Of a stretch of DNA of 64,000 nucleotides, positions 27,401 to 34,860 are shown in pieces. A program made the position numbers and the translations under genes. The stretch is from positions 1-64,000 of the IMG/VR virus record IMGVR_UViG_3300037247_001314. The stretch is one strand, 5' to 3'. Numbering within the stretch: position 1 is the first letter of the stretch; each line of letters starts with the position of its first letter. This DNA comes from a virus. The notes beneath the pieces were generated by a model. It did not search any database and was not told the DNA's origin. It saw nothing but the letters and a program-made list of their open reading frames with translations.

Positions 27401-28849
27401 TGGCCATCCAGAGGGGTGCGGACCACCTGGATGCATAACGGTCACCTTGCCCTTTGTCATGGGCCAGCCAGGCACTTGGGCGACGTCGACGGGCTTGGCT
27501 GCTTTATCCTCGACAGGAGCCGCCGCGGGCGGACCTTCGTCTGCGCCGGGAATCGTGACGCTCTCACCCGTCATCTCCGATAGAAACGTTTCCCAGTTAC
27601 TGCGCAAGTCTTTGAACCGCTGCTCGATGAGTGCCCATTTTTTCTTAGGCGTGAACCCGTCAAGACCAGCGCCAGCTTCTTCGAGATAGGGCGCGACGAT
27701 GCTGTGGTACTGCTCCAGCGACAGGTTCTTCTCGATGCTGTTGAGCACCTCAGCTGCAGCCTTCACCGGATCGCCTTTGATGTCGCCCTGCTGAAAGAGC
27801 TTCCACATCGCGTTGTAGGCCGGCGAGCTCGGGTTGAGCTTGTAGCTGTCGCTAAGCTTGTCAGCGCCGATGGCCTTGAACGCTTGTCCCTTGTCGAGAG
27901 CAGCGATGTCGCCGTCCATCGTGTGGACGAAGTTGGCGCCGTGGCTGTCGTGGTTGCTCATCATCCAGTCGAGCACTTGGTGCTGAACAAGACGTTCAAA
28001 GTGCTTCTGAAGGACAGACGTCTGGACGCCGTGGTCGCCGCTCACCTCATTGCCGATGTTACCCTTGCTATCGATCCACGACAGGAGCACGCCTTTGTCG
28101 CCCTCGTGCGTGACCATCTCTGCGTCTGGATAGAGCTCGGGCTCGGGGAAGACGAGCTTGGCCACGCGGTTGAACACTTCTTCAGCGCGGGACACCCAAG
28201 TCTGGCCGTTGTTAGTTTTCCAAGCGTATTGATTCCCTTTGTCGTCAACGACAATCTTGCCACCGTGGGTTCCGCCTAGCGCGCCTTTGAGCTTAAGTGT
28301 CGCGAGCATCGTGTCGGAGAACGGAGGGTCCTCGTCAGCGCCGGAAGCGCCCTTCGCTGCCCACGCGACCAACTCGTCTGCATGCGGAATGAGAGGCTCG
28401 CCGACGTGGTCCCACAGCGACGAGGTCTTCACTTTCACCATGCCGCCAGTAGGCACGGTCTTAAGGTCGGGGAAAGAATCCGTGAGTTTCTTAGCGTCGG
28501 CAGCAGACACCACGAACACGCCCGCGTAGCCGTGCCCTTTTGCTGTGACGCCTAGCTCGTCGAGCCAGGCTTCTATTTGCTTGGCGTGGTCGCTATCTGC
28601 GGGGTGCTGCGCCGGGGGCGCCTTTAGAGTCTTTGCCGCGGTCTTCTGCGCTTTGAGTTTCTTCGCAGCCGCTGACCCGCCGTAGACAGGCTTGCCGTTC
28701 TTCCAGCCAACAATCTTTCCACCTTTGGGGCCGATGGCGATTACGGCCATGCCATCCGCGTAGCCAAGCTTCGGCTTCGGGGCCTTGCTTAAGCCGCCAT
28801 GGGCCTTGGCAAAGACAGTGGGCTCAATCGCTAGTGCTGTCTGGAACAT
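21452..28849 (-). CDS. Giant (2465 aa) internal virion protein: kinase-like plus ART-like domains
   Basis: This is the largest gene in the window. After a GPKGGKIVGWKNGKPVYGG motif (residues about 40-60) there is a kinase-like domain (about 180-430). Its core LDWMMSNHDSHGANF (near 298) and DKGQAF (near 319) fit the D-x-x-x-x-N ... D-x-G catalytic pattern of HipA/PI3K/actin-fragmin-type kinases. The middle holds at least six copies of a module around [EL]-L-x-[AL]-[LAM]-P-x-[GN]-[ST] near residues 903, 1003, 1073, 1138, 1518 and 1590. A basic KKKKTPVTLQVV stretch lies near 1738. The C-terminal 200 residues contain YFAHTGGASPGAA (near 2273) and NHEVMFENGVAHEDI (near 2396), which fit the first His/Arg strand and the terminal Glu strand of ADP-ribosyltransferases found at the end of phage head proteins. 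Multidomain proteins of this kind are thought to be packaged and ejected with the DNA. Confidence 0.75.
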   Translation of the reverse strand: MFQTALAIEPTVFAKAHGGLSKAPKPKLGYADGMAVIAIGPKGGKIVGWKNGKPVYGGSAAAKKLKAQKTAAKTLKAPPAQHPADSDHAKQIEAWLDELGVTAKGHGYAGVFVVSAADAKKLTDSFPDLKTVPTGGMVKVKTSSLWDHVGEPLIPHADELVAWAAKGASGADEDPPFSDTMLATLKLKGALGGTHGGKIVVDDKGNQYAWKTNNGQTWVSRAEEVFNRVAKLVFPEPELYPDAEMVTHEGDKGVLLSWIDSKGNIGNEVSGDHGVQTSVLQKHFERLVQHQVLDWMMSNHDSHGANFVHTMDGDIAALDKGQAFKAIGADKLSDSYKLNPSSPAYNAMWKLFQQGDIKGDPVKAAAEVLNSIEKNLSLEQYHSIVAPYLEEAGAGLDGFTPKKKWALIEQRFKDLRSNWETFLSEMTGESVTIPGADEGPPAAAPVEDKAAKPVDVAQVPGWPMTKGKVTVMHPGGPHPSGWPSNYPGPGYYASVKVAGNTFAFAFELNPFSGKMEVQAQFPDGKFILYPSPAAAADGTQLFNKNLPLDMNSSDKKKNGIALSATKLFELEQFAEDLKAAGLQGAATIASKTYEELVAEKKVTPEQKALTLHEMLATVEDGIIADSALIPNAAKLFAAKHAKATVPHDWPANLPLPGSVIKALDGGGSFDIYVAHQSPDGAPLFKYYSVASNGAATEYGAFSASSPGLKPVLLLPSVSAAAKATQQLKKPKPPPPPKPVVGLAPKAEVISDFVVQDTILANPVYPKKGGPLPVGHKHTMLKPFVLPTPTGVGTKEYEVAVDLEVLEEGFKVSIAGVPGAAADAEQTFKSLSAASDWVWLRQKGYEDKADYKKQTGKTKVASGGGWEFFGVKPKSGELMTFATPLTPSAPGEPGWDDWKLPSGDELAALPEGTMLVYGEPGSKPGPETLPGEDGWVKTASGWKPLGITDIPALSDEQLSSDIAGDASSGYGGMKVLAPDAPAAQSPLPLGVLPALFGAKELTLAELAAMPLGSMINNGEKAFIKESDEQWVAVGTNIVTHPDFLPLSSTTWKVLPGPVPDVESKLLWKGAKLPSLVELSKLPLNSVLKDSAGYTYKKVADGYVNTIGSNFSATEMAASDLKIIHQPGAAGGSGAKPLTVAELTAMAPGSSVTHDKDTYTKHNDSKWYSKKLGDEFAFSPKDFQPESFEWLVQMPHDPVSTVQPEPKELTPLELLLSGWSPATPSISGDPGPVVVTTKESLPDFAEKEAVWTNAQKLAGAPVPGKPDKTYGMKSPHWDPWVPPTGVWLQGEWKGKKTWITTTASGYNTDGSAPWQVKFVAVNEDGAVTHGDANQTALYALGSALGKTGSYEAMEEAFHLDTAAFAQDDTFATHAALITADSAIGAHPQDIPPEQKTKAVVTKMVLGDYIQQESVQQKYGGKFTVSPHGGEHVLRFYPNAGASLSAAGVLQTFIDDHNLAPLKPAQAHIGALNAWCLLGDHGATVKEFAVETTAIEAASTPPTITPAPNYDWPGTSPVNSVDTLEAAPVGASVHVKSGDKLVKLANGNWAGIGDDGEPMSEGIPSSLVADFTLESDSGYAGFDPALGNFSSMTPAELKALPVGTVLHSDHKFGIQLVKENVTYWKGNDGNLYGNTSVATHSVVVDPLTVKTPSHPSGVKKVKALGGHLKSTTINDKIKELPANVKLHTKWGDIFTADGGKPYSKFTGVDKMGEGIGVYASHQIASLVKDAGGASVQWPGDKVKKKKTPVTLQVVKPKVPVNSEQIKKAQAWTAWAKDNLKPTDAEDLLVLAHFQKQLADGGYTAGLHVHEDGKGNYLLAGKDANAFHTSVENWEGMPPSTDSDSPLGTMLVVKKSALAKRFPDAKYLKAAHDGLTYPKGTTFEVNEIVTKTVRDVVLADLTAIEPGKPKKIKAHDSEPDKLVIKFNGVSAKVKEDAAAYLAAKGITAHGEPQVSVSTVFTVSKADLDAAFETSKEVTPILPELPPAFVQAPVPFALGPQKQGGLAVNNEGDLAALDSFKMGHWGHSIRHGAAGLWQNHQVSVRRVDNPDGEDYYELTGDLLHFEPDASKLSKGVVKYYHPVDKKGAPSFDIYDEDTGLHKKGNTPIEGGWGGYDGKTDGGSYVGVCHQNGTMYQAGKYVQTDDPKQAAGVAMRGRLVARIPVSKDVQTELQHVLQMAGVSPELAASTHDADAERLFIKSQIVKCGLGTRGHWLYDIDGNDLDRRKYADEAWLDGQLKKMDYAKYVDTAEIRVGAGGAHTVWFDRFSKEELKDVYFAHTGGASPGAAASILLSETGIPSRKQGYTNGTAPKSSQASDDINTGGAAGTMVRVARKGGPGASSVHGYDDSDTQVRYIYHPRVLKRADYWAHHHDRYGSQIQSDTKNTGKPEEEVLKLTSSNHEVMFENGVAHEDIAGVWCRSLSIRSELINTMKTAGKTKINGVPVDDFFFTGTQTDTALKDACKGLKVGA

Positions 28850-28881
28850 GGCACCACCCTACTCGGGATGCGGAGAGGGGG

Positions 28882-29193
28882 CTACTGAGGAACGACGAAG
28901 GTGACTGCCTTCTTCTTTTTCTTTTTGGGAAAGCTTTTGCTGAGTGCAACCTCCAAGTCGACGTCGTCTGGCAGCGCGTGCTGTTGTGCGAGTTCGCCAT
29001 CAATGCGGATGTCGTAAAAGGTGCCGGCGAGTTCAGGATTCGCCCCTTCAATGAGCAAATCGCGCTTGCCCGCTACCCACGCACGCGCGTAGTCGCCAAG
29101 CACCTTCATGCCCTGCGGCGTGAAAGAGCCGTCGTCGTTCTCCGTCGCTAGCGCTTTCGAAAGCTCGACCGTTATCTGGATGTGCTCAACCAT
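28882..29193 (-). CDS. Small protein ending in a basic-AVTF tail
   Basis: The 103-residue protein begins MVEHIQITVELSKALATEND and appears to be a small alpha/beta domain. It ends in SFPKKKKKKAVTFVVPQ, a tail found in related form at the C-termini of several other proteins of this phage. The start overlaps the stop of the Mu-F-like gene by 8 bases (AATGGTTGA). Function is unknown; the position among internal head proteins suggests packaging into the virion. Confidence 0.6.
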   Translation of the reverse strand: MVEHIQITVELSKALATENDDGSFTPQGMKVLGDYARAWVAGKRDLLIEGANPELAGTFYDIRIDGELAQQHALPDDVDLEVALSKSFPKKKKKKAVTFVVPQ

Positions 29194-31687
29194 TGCTCGC
29201 CTTCTTTCTAGCGCGGGCTCGTTGCTGGATGAGTTCGTACGCTTTCTCCTGCGTCTTCTGCGCGTTCTTGGTGCGTGTTTCAGCGACGGGGATGTGTGGA
29301 TTGTCCTCGCGGAAGTTCGCTACCAACGTCGTGCCGATGTCTTGGCGCCGATGTTTCTTTGCGACAACGAGGTTGGTACCGTCGTACTTCGCGATGGGCT
29401 TGCCCTCATGTGTCACCACGTAGTTGGCGCGGGTCGCATCGTCGTTGTGCCCACGATGCACTTCGAACTTGCTGCTGTGCCCTTCAACCTTAAACTCCTC
29501 GGGCTTCACGTGCTCAGTAAGCTTGCTGTGCTTGGGCACGAGGTCGCTCGCGTGGCCGGCTTTAGTCCGTTTGGGTTTACCGAGAAACTCTTCGCGGGAC
29601 ATCTCGTGCGCGTGTTTGTCGGCGTAGATGGGCTTTCCAGCCGCAGTGTGCCCCACCACCTTGCCCCCGCGCGAACCTTCTCCAGCCTTGTTCACGAGGT
29701 CAATAGGTTTGCGCTCCCCGTCGCCCTCGATGATGCGCGCGTCGTCGGTCTGCTCGGGGTAGCGCGGTCGGCCTTCCAGTTGCACAGGATGCCACTGACC
29801 CTCTGGCTGCCGTGTTGCTCCGCGGTTGGTCGGCACATCGCGCATCTGGAAGCTCAGGCGCTCCACCTCGCGTTTGTGCTCTTCGGCGCGGTTCTCCGTC
29901 TCATCCGGCGTGATGATGTTCTTCGTGTTCCCGTGTGCGTCGGCGATCGGGTAGATCTGATTGTCGACTCCGCCCCCGAACACATAAATCTCGGGGTCTC
30001 GACGCACGATGACGTCAGCGCGGTGCTGTGCGTCTTGAAGGTACGCAACTACGCCAGCTACGTCGTGTGGGTTGTGGGGTTTGTCTGGAAGGTCGGCTTG
30101 GATGTTCACCCCGCCGCCGCTGCCCTCCTTGAGGATGAACTGTCCGCCGCCAACAGCAAACGCAGCACCGCTCACCCCCTCGACGTGGGGCAACGCTTTG
30201 AAGAGGGTAACTGCTCTCCGGCGAAGTTTTCGGCGCACCGTGAACCGCGCTTCAGGCTCCAGCGGCGCAGGCGGTGGTGCTACAGGCGCAACGTAGTTTG
30301 GGTTGGGGATAATAAACTCAGGTTCCGCTTTCACAAGCTTGCGCGGTTTGTCGCGCGTGGTCGCGAGTTCCGTTTTGAGCTTGTTCATCGACATCGTCGT
30401 CATGCTGCCGAAGAACCCTTTGTCATCGTAGTTGCCAATGTACGCAGCCTTTGCTTCTGCCGCCGACGAGAAGCCCAGCATAATCTTGTCCTCGTCGTAG
30501 CCCTCAAACTTGCCCTCCAACGTCCGCTTGCGCTGATGCACAATGTACGCGCTTGGCGCGAGCGGGTTTGGGCCGACGAAGCAGTCGACGTGGTCTCCGT
30601 CGACGCCAAGCGTGCGCCGGATGTAGCCGTACGGCCAAAGCATGACGGTTGCGCCATCGGTCTTGTTCTTGTGGTCTTTCCAAAACCGGAGGCCTCCCGC
30701 CCCATTCTCAATAGCCACATCAAGCCCCTGGAACTGCAGCTCTCCGTCCAGACGGTACGCCTTCACCAACGCATCCATATGGAGCGCTTCCAGACGCATA
30801 GCCTTCTCAACGTCCTCAGAGTCCCCTTCGTACTCAACGCCAAACTCGCCGGCAGGAATCATCGTGCCGTCCTCGTCGTAACCCCAGCCCGCAGGAACGC
30901 GCACGATTTGGCATTGGCAGTTTGGGTGAATGGCGCCGATGCAGGCCACCCAGTCAGCAGCTTTCTTGCCTACGTTCGCGCCCGGTGGGGCCAACTGCGA
31001 GAGCTTGAAAATGATGGGAGCGCCATCTGGACCGAGGTGGAGGCGCTTGCAATGTTTGCACGCATCCGGCATCGGAATGAGCGAGACGCGCGCTTCGGGG
31101 CCGTACTGTTTACGGAAGCCATCGCCGACACCCTCCTGCATGACGTTGTGGTTTTCGGTGATGGCAATGCGGTCGAGATCCCGCGTCCAATCCTGCATCG
31201 AATGCCCGAGCCTACTTTTGAGAGTCCCTACTGTTTTCCGGGAGGCAATCTTCTCAGCCGTCTCTGTCCGGATTTTACCCTGCAGCTCTCTGCGCTGTGC
31301 GCGGTCTGCCTCGACAAGGACCTGCCCTGTCTGGAGATCGATGGTATTGCCAAGTCCCACGACGTACTGCGCAGCATTTAGCTTTGCTGTCTGGACAGCC
31401 TGCACTTCCACCGCCGACAGTGGGATGGGGTTCTTTGTGAGTTCAGCTTTCACCTTGGCAAGGTCCCACGTCGGCATGTTGGGGTCCTGGAGCTTGGCCA
31501 CCAGCTGGCCGTAGTTGTACGCCGTCTCGAACAGGTCCTCGTGGCCTTCCAAAAGGCCAGCGTCCTGCAGCTCTTTCACCATCTCCGGTGGTATAGCGGC
31601 AGGGCCGAACACGTCGACGACAAAAGCCGCGTTGTGCTTCTGGATGATGTCCTTCACCACGCGCAGGAGCTCGGGAGTGAGTTTCAC
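29186..31687 (-). CDS. Minor head protein: Mu gpF-like, pyrophosphatase-like and GNAT-like domains
   Basis: The 833-residue protein is a multidomain minor head protein. Residues about 150-265 match the Mu gpF/SPP1 gp7-type head morphogenesis domain, with DLDRIAITENHNVMQEG, CKHCKRLH (near 211) and HPNCQCQI (near 253). Residues about 340-440 match the phage 'inorganic pyrophosphatase-like' polyvalent domain, with GYIRRTLGVDGDHVDCFVGP and DKIMLGFSSAAEAKAAYIG. A basic stretch RRKLRRRAVTLF lies near 485. A C-terminal segment with LVVAKKHRRQDIGTTL (near 780) resembles the acetyl-CoA loop of GNAT acetyltransferases. The GTG start overlaps the upstream stop by 4 bases. It lies after the portal region, as minor head proteins do. 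Confidence 0.8.
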   Translation of the reverse strand: MKLTPELLRVVKDIIQKHNAAFVVDVFGPAAIPPEMVKELQDAGLLEGHEDLFETAYNYGQLVAKLQDPNMPTWDLAKVKAELTKNPIPLSAVEVQAVQTAKLNAAQYVVGLGNTIDLQTGQVLVEADRAQRRELQGKIRTETAEKIASRKTVGTLKSRLGHSMQDWTRDLDRIAITENHNVMQEGVGDGFRKQYGPEARVSLIPMPDACKHCKRLHLGPDGAPIIFKLSQLAPPGANVGKKAADWVACIGAIHPNCQCQIVRVPAGWGYDEDGTMIPAGEFGVEYEGDSEDVEKAMRLEALHMDALVKAYRLDGELQFQGLDVAIENGAGGLRFWKDHKNKTDGATVMLWPYGYIRRTLGVDGDHVDCFVGPNPLAPSAYIVHQRKRTLEGKFEGYDEDKIMLGFSSAAEAKAAYIGNYDDKGFFGSMTTMSMNKLKTELATTRDKPRKLVKAEPEFIIPNPNYVAPVAPPPAPLEPEARFTVRRKLRRRAVTLFKALPHVEGVSGAAFAVGGGQFILKEGSGGGVNIQADLPDKPHNPHDVAGVVAYLQDAQHRADVIVRRDPEIYVFGGGVDNQIYPIADAHGNTKNIITPDETENRAEEHKREVERLSFQMRDVPTNRGATRQPEGQWHPVQLEGRPRYPEQTDDARIIEGDGERKPIDLVNKAGEGSRGGKVVGHTAAGKPIYADKHAHEMSREEFLGKPKRTKAGHASDLVPKHSKLTEHVKPEEFKVEGHSSKFEVHRGHNDDATRANYVVTHEGKPIAKYDGTNLVVAKKHRRQDIGTTLVANFREDNPHIPVAETRTKNAQKTQEKAYELIQQRARARKKASNG

Positions 31688-32070
31688 CCGAGACGCTCGT
31701 AGCGCGGGTTACCGGGGCCCCATCCCGGTACGACACGAACGGCACGCGCCCTACGCGCCTTTGGCTTGAAAATACGGCGCCACCACGGCACGCGACCAAC
31801 GCGCACGATCTTGTCTACGACGTTGTACGCGGCTGTCTTCGGGATGTCCTTCCAGTACGCAATGTGTTCCACACTAAAAGTGACGTTCTTCGGTGCCGAA
31901 AATCTCAGGCGGGGATCGGGTGTAAAAAACGCGATGGTGCGGCCGTCGTTTACGAACGGCTCAGGAAGCTTAGGCGCGGGCTTCTGTCCAAGCTCAAGGT
32001 TCGCTGTGAGCATTGCTGCGGCGAGGCCAACACCGAGCTTTGCCAAAAATCCTCGTCGTGTGTCGCTCAT
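31684..32070 (-). CDS. Tat-type signal peptide fused to a capsid N-arm-like segment
   Basis: The 128-residue protein starts MSDTRRGFLAKLGVGLAAAM, a textbook twin-arginine signal (TRRGFLAK plus a hydrophobic h-region of about 15 residues); the ATG overlaps the previous stop by 4 bases. Residues 61-85 (KNVTFSVEHIAYWKDIPK and on) align without gaps to residues 63-87 of the major capsid protein (KNVTYRMEHIRLFKAIPK and on), sharing K-N-V-T, E-H-I, K, I-P-K, A-A-Y-N and V. The C-terminus is basic (FKPKARRARAVRVVPGWG). No enzymatic motif is seen. It may be a membrane- or periplasm-directed protein that binds head components, or a captured capsid fragment. Confidence 0.65.
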   Translation of the reverse strand: MSDTRRGFLAKLGVGLAAAMLTANLELGQKPAPKLPEPFVNDGRTIAFFTPDPRLRFSAPKNVTFSVEHIAYWKDIPKTAAYNVVDKIVRVGRVPWWRRIFKPKARRARAVRVVPGWGPGNPRYERLG

Positions 32071-32522
32071 GTTGCGTTCCCATCTTTCACGAGCGCAGAT
32101 TTCAACAAGCCGCAAAGCTCGTTGACGCTCATACCGTAAAGCGGGCCGTCTTCCTCGAAGTCTTCGTCGGTGTGCCCTTGCGCAATGAGCGCCGCCTTCA
32201 TCTTAGCAAATGCAGCTTCCTCAATGGCCACTACTTTTGCGGTGTAGTCGGGGCTCTCGCTTTTGATGGTGTGGTCGTCGACCGCTTGGAGAATCTCCGC
32301 CACCATGCGGTCGTACCCTCTGGTCGCGCGTGAGCGCATGCTCCCGTGAAGTTCACGGAGCGCTTGGTGCTTGAGCACGGGTTCGTGCGCGTGCAGGGAA
32401 GCCTTCTGGAGCGCGTTGGCGAGCTCGGGCGCATCGACTGCAAGCGCCTTCGCGAGTTCGTCGAGAAGGTCAGAGCCGCGCTCTGCGAGTTCCCCTTTGG
32501 TGGCGTCCAGACGTAGCCTCAT
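32067..32522 (-). CDS. Helical protein of head module, unknown
   Basis: The 151-residue protein begins MRLRLDATKGELAERGSDLL at an ATG overlapping the upstream stop by 4 bases. It is almost entirely helical and charged (LLDELAKALAVDAPELANAL, KMKAALIAQGHTDEDFEED) with no recognised motif. It is part of a tightly coupled run between portal-adjacent and Tat-type genes. Confidence 0.6.
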   Translation of the reverse strand: MRLRLDATKGELAERGSDLLDELAKALAVDAPELANALQKASLHAHEPVLKHQALRELHGSMRSRATRGYDRMVAEILQAVDDHTIKSESPDYTAKVVAIEEAAFAKMKAALIAQGHTDEDFEEDGPLYGMSVNELCGLLKSALVKDGNAT

Positions 32523-32926
32523 GGCGTTATGGGATCTCCCCACACCGCCCAAAGGAGTCGCAGGTCTGCAAGCGGAGTGACCTTCAGCGACGTGACGATA
32601 GCCTCCATGAACACTTTCGCGTCTGGAGCTTTAGGCGCGGTGGCTACGTCGGTCTGTCCTCGACGCACCTGGATGACTTGCCCGCTGTTGTTGATTTCTA
32701 GGTCGAAGTCGTTATCGGCTCGCAAGAAAAAACCGTAGATGGTGGTGGGGCCACCGAGGGGGACATCAAACTCGCCGGCAGCAAGAGTGATGTCCCTGGT
32801 GTCGTTGCCCTGGCTAGCGAAGCCGTCGAGGATGGTCTCCGCTAGGACGTCGCTCAGTCCGAGCAAGATGGAGGTGCCATCTTTGTCCTCAGTGAAACGT
32901 GGGTTGACGGTGTGTCGAATGCGCAT
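32519..32926 (-). CDS. Head/neck-module protein, unknown
   Basis: The 135-residue protein has a strong ribosome site (GGGAGG) and a beta-rich sequence (EFDVPLGGPTTIYGFFLRAD, FDLEINNSGQVIQVRRG) that looks like a jelly-roll or Ig-type subunit. It lies directly after the portal gene and may be a head decoration or connector component. The family is not recognised. Confidence 0.6.
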   Translation of the reverse strand: MRIRHTVNPRFTEDKDGTSILLGLSDVLAETILDGFASQGNDTRDITLAAGEFDVPLGGPTTIYGFFLRADNDFDLEINNSGQVIQVRRGQTDVATAPKAPDAKVFMEAIVTSLKVTPLADLRLLWAVWGDPITP

Positions 32927-32935
32927 AGCGCCTCC

Positions 32936-34852
32936 CTACAGGTCGAGGTCAATGTGCAAAACTGCGGCTCGGCGCTCGGCCTTCTTCAGTTTCGTAGCAA
33001 GGTGTGCGCGCTGGCCATCATACTGATCGGCGAGGGCGGACTCTCGCGCTGCGTGCGCCTTGTACTGCACAGCTAGGGCGCGAGCTTGGTCCCGCTCCAC
33101 TTTCAAATCGTGAATGGGCTGCCCCTTGCGTAGCGCCGCATCCGCGCGCATGGCCTCGGTAGGTGAGTGCGTCCAGAGACCGTCGGCGCTCTGAAGCCAA
33201 CCATCCATCCATCCCATCGACTTCGCAGCCGCATCAGGCTTAGCAGGCTTGCCGGGAGGACCACCCTCAACGTTGTTGCTTGCGCCTTCGTCGTCAGCCG
33301 CGTTCTCATTCTGGATGCCATCGAGTTCGCCGCCGAAGCCGTCGTCTTCCTCGCCAGGCTCGGGGGGAGGGGCGAAGTCGCCGACCTCCATGTCCTGCTG
33401 AGCGGCCATCGTCTTGTTCTGCATCCAGACAGGGTTGAGGATGACCTCGCCTTCGCCGTCTGGAAGCGGTGGCAAGTCTTCTTCGGCACGCACTTCGTCC
33501 ACGGTCTTGTACGACGACACGAGCTTGGTGTTGAGGTCTGCGAGCTCCTCGGGCGACGCAGCGTCGAGCCCCACGAAAGCAAACTCGAAGTCCTCGTCGA
33601 TGCGGTGGACGAGGTACGACGACAACCGGTGCGCGATGAACCGAAGCAGCGGTTGCAGCCCTTTGTCTTTCGAGTTCGCGAGCTTCTGTTTGTTGTTGCT
33701 CTCAAACATCGACGATGCGCCGCCGCTGTCGCCGTACTTGAAGTTGATTTCAAGCGGGTCCATCCCATAAATGGCGCACGCAACCTTGATGAGGAAATCG
33801 AACCACGCGCTAAACTCCATGTCTTTGTTGGACTCTTGGAGCTTGATGTATTCCAGACCTTCGGCGTTGGTGATGGGAGTTTTGAACGCGTTCTCGATGC
33901 CGGCGACCATCGAGTACCAGTGTCGACGGAAAGCGCGCAGCTGGCGCTCAGGCACCGCACCCTTGAAGTTGATGATGCCCTTGGAGCTTGTGCCTTGACT
34001 GAAAAACTTTTGGTTGTAGTCCCATGACCAAAGCAGCGACGTCACCGTCGTGATGAGCATCTCCGTCTCAGCAACGCCGTAGCCTTGGTTGCGAATGTCG
34101 GTGACGGGGTTGCGGATGCCGAAGCACAGTTGGTCCGCGCCATACTCCGCGGTGACGAGGCCATCATAAATCTGGACGTAGCGCGTCTCGTCTGGGTTCC
34201 CTTGGTAGTGGAGCTTGGTGGTGTCTGCGATGCGCAACGTAGCGCCGTCGACGGCGTAGAAGTCGAAGGGTTTGTGCCCGCGGTCTTCGCGCACCTCAAA
34301 ACCCATCTGGTCGTAGGTGAGCGCGTCGCGAGTGATTTTGCGAAGGAACGTCTCAAAGTTGTCACGGGCGTTCGGGGTAGCCTCGTCAGCCACCTTGCCC
34401 GTCGTCATCATCCAGTTGGTGATTTCTTTGCTCATCTTCTCGCTGGCACGAGAGGGGGCTGCCTTGCGGTCGCGCAGCTGAATGCGGAAACCTGTCTGGA
34501 ACTTATCCTCTTGCGGCATCGAGAACGACGCCAGCTGGTCGGTGCGAGTTTTGATTATCGCCTGGAGGATGGGCATGCGAAAGACCATCGCCTGCAGCGT
34601 CGAATAGCTGATGGAGCTCGGGCGCTCTTTATACCCGAGCGCGTCGATGACGCTGAACGGGTCCCAAAAAAGTGCCTTAGGCTCCGCCGTGGGGTCGCCA
34701 ATCTCCGACGGGTGCATTGCAGCGGTCGCAGGTGTGTTCTCCGACGGCTGTGCACCATCGTCGTCCTCGTCACCCTGAGCTTTGGCGAGGACGTCGAGGG
34801 CAGCTACCGAAGCAGCGCCCGCGGCGTCTCGCATGGTATCGAACAACCCCAA
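32936..34852 (-). CDS. Portal protein
   Basis: The 638-residue protein forms the dodecameric portal at the head vertex. It has the portal family pattern: an N-terminal helix (MGLFDTMRDAAGAASVAAL), the early MPILQAIIKTRTDQLASFS helix, the YDQMGFEVREDRGHKPFDFY wing, and FSAWFDFLIKVACAIYGMDP with the following GGASSMFESNN crown region. An acidic, disordered linker (residues about 480-560) and a coiled-coil end (KLKKAERRAAVLHIDLDL) form an extension. The start is TTG, supported by AGAGG 5 bases upstream and by the conserved GLFD N-terminus. Confidence 0.92.
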   Translation of the reverse strand: MGLFDTMRDAAGAASVAALDVLAKAQGDEDDDGAQPSENTPATAAMHPSEIGDPTAEPKALFWDPFSVIDALGYKERPSSISYSTLQAMVFRMPILQAIIKTRTDQLASFSMPQEDKFQTGFRIQLRDRKAAPSRASEKMSKEITNWMMTTGKVADEATPNARDNFETFLRKITRDALTYDQMGFEVREDRGHKPFDFYAVDGATLRIADTTKLHYQGNPDETRYVQIYDGLVTAEYGADQLCFGIRNPVTDIRNQGYGVAETEMLITTVTSLLWSWDYNQKFFSQGTSSKGIINFKGAVPERQLRAFRRHWYSMVAGIENAFKTPITNAEGLEYIKLQESNKDMEFSAWFDFLIKVACAIYGMDPLEINFKYGDSGGASSMFESNNKQKLANSKDKGLQPLLRFIAHRLSSYLVHRIDEDFEFAFVGLDAASPEELADLNTKLVSSYKTVDEVRAEEDLPPLPDGEGEVILNPVWMQNKTMAAQQDMEVGDFAPPPEPGEEDDGFGGELDGIQNENAADDEGASNNVEGGPPGKPAKPDAAAKSMGWMDGWLQSADGLWTHSPTEAMRADAALRKGQPIHDLKVERDQARALAVQYKAHAARESALADQYDGQRAHLATKLKKAERRAAVLHIDLDL

Positions 34853-34860
34853 GGGAACCT

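Noticed and set aside
29108-31381. 757-codon open frame on the plus strand opposite the Mu-F-like gene
   Set aside because: It is exactly antisense to a gene with clear domains, is rich in Arg/His/Val/Leu as expected from GC-rich third positions, has no ribosome site, and would be the only long plus-strand gene of the head module.
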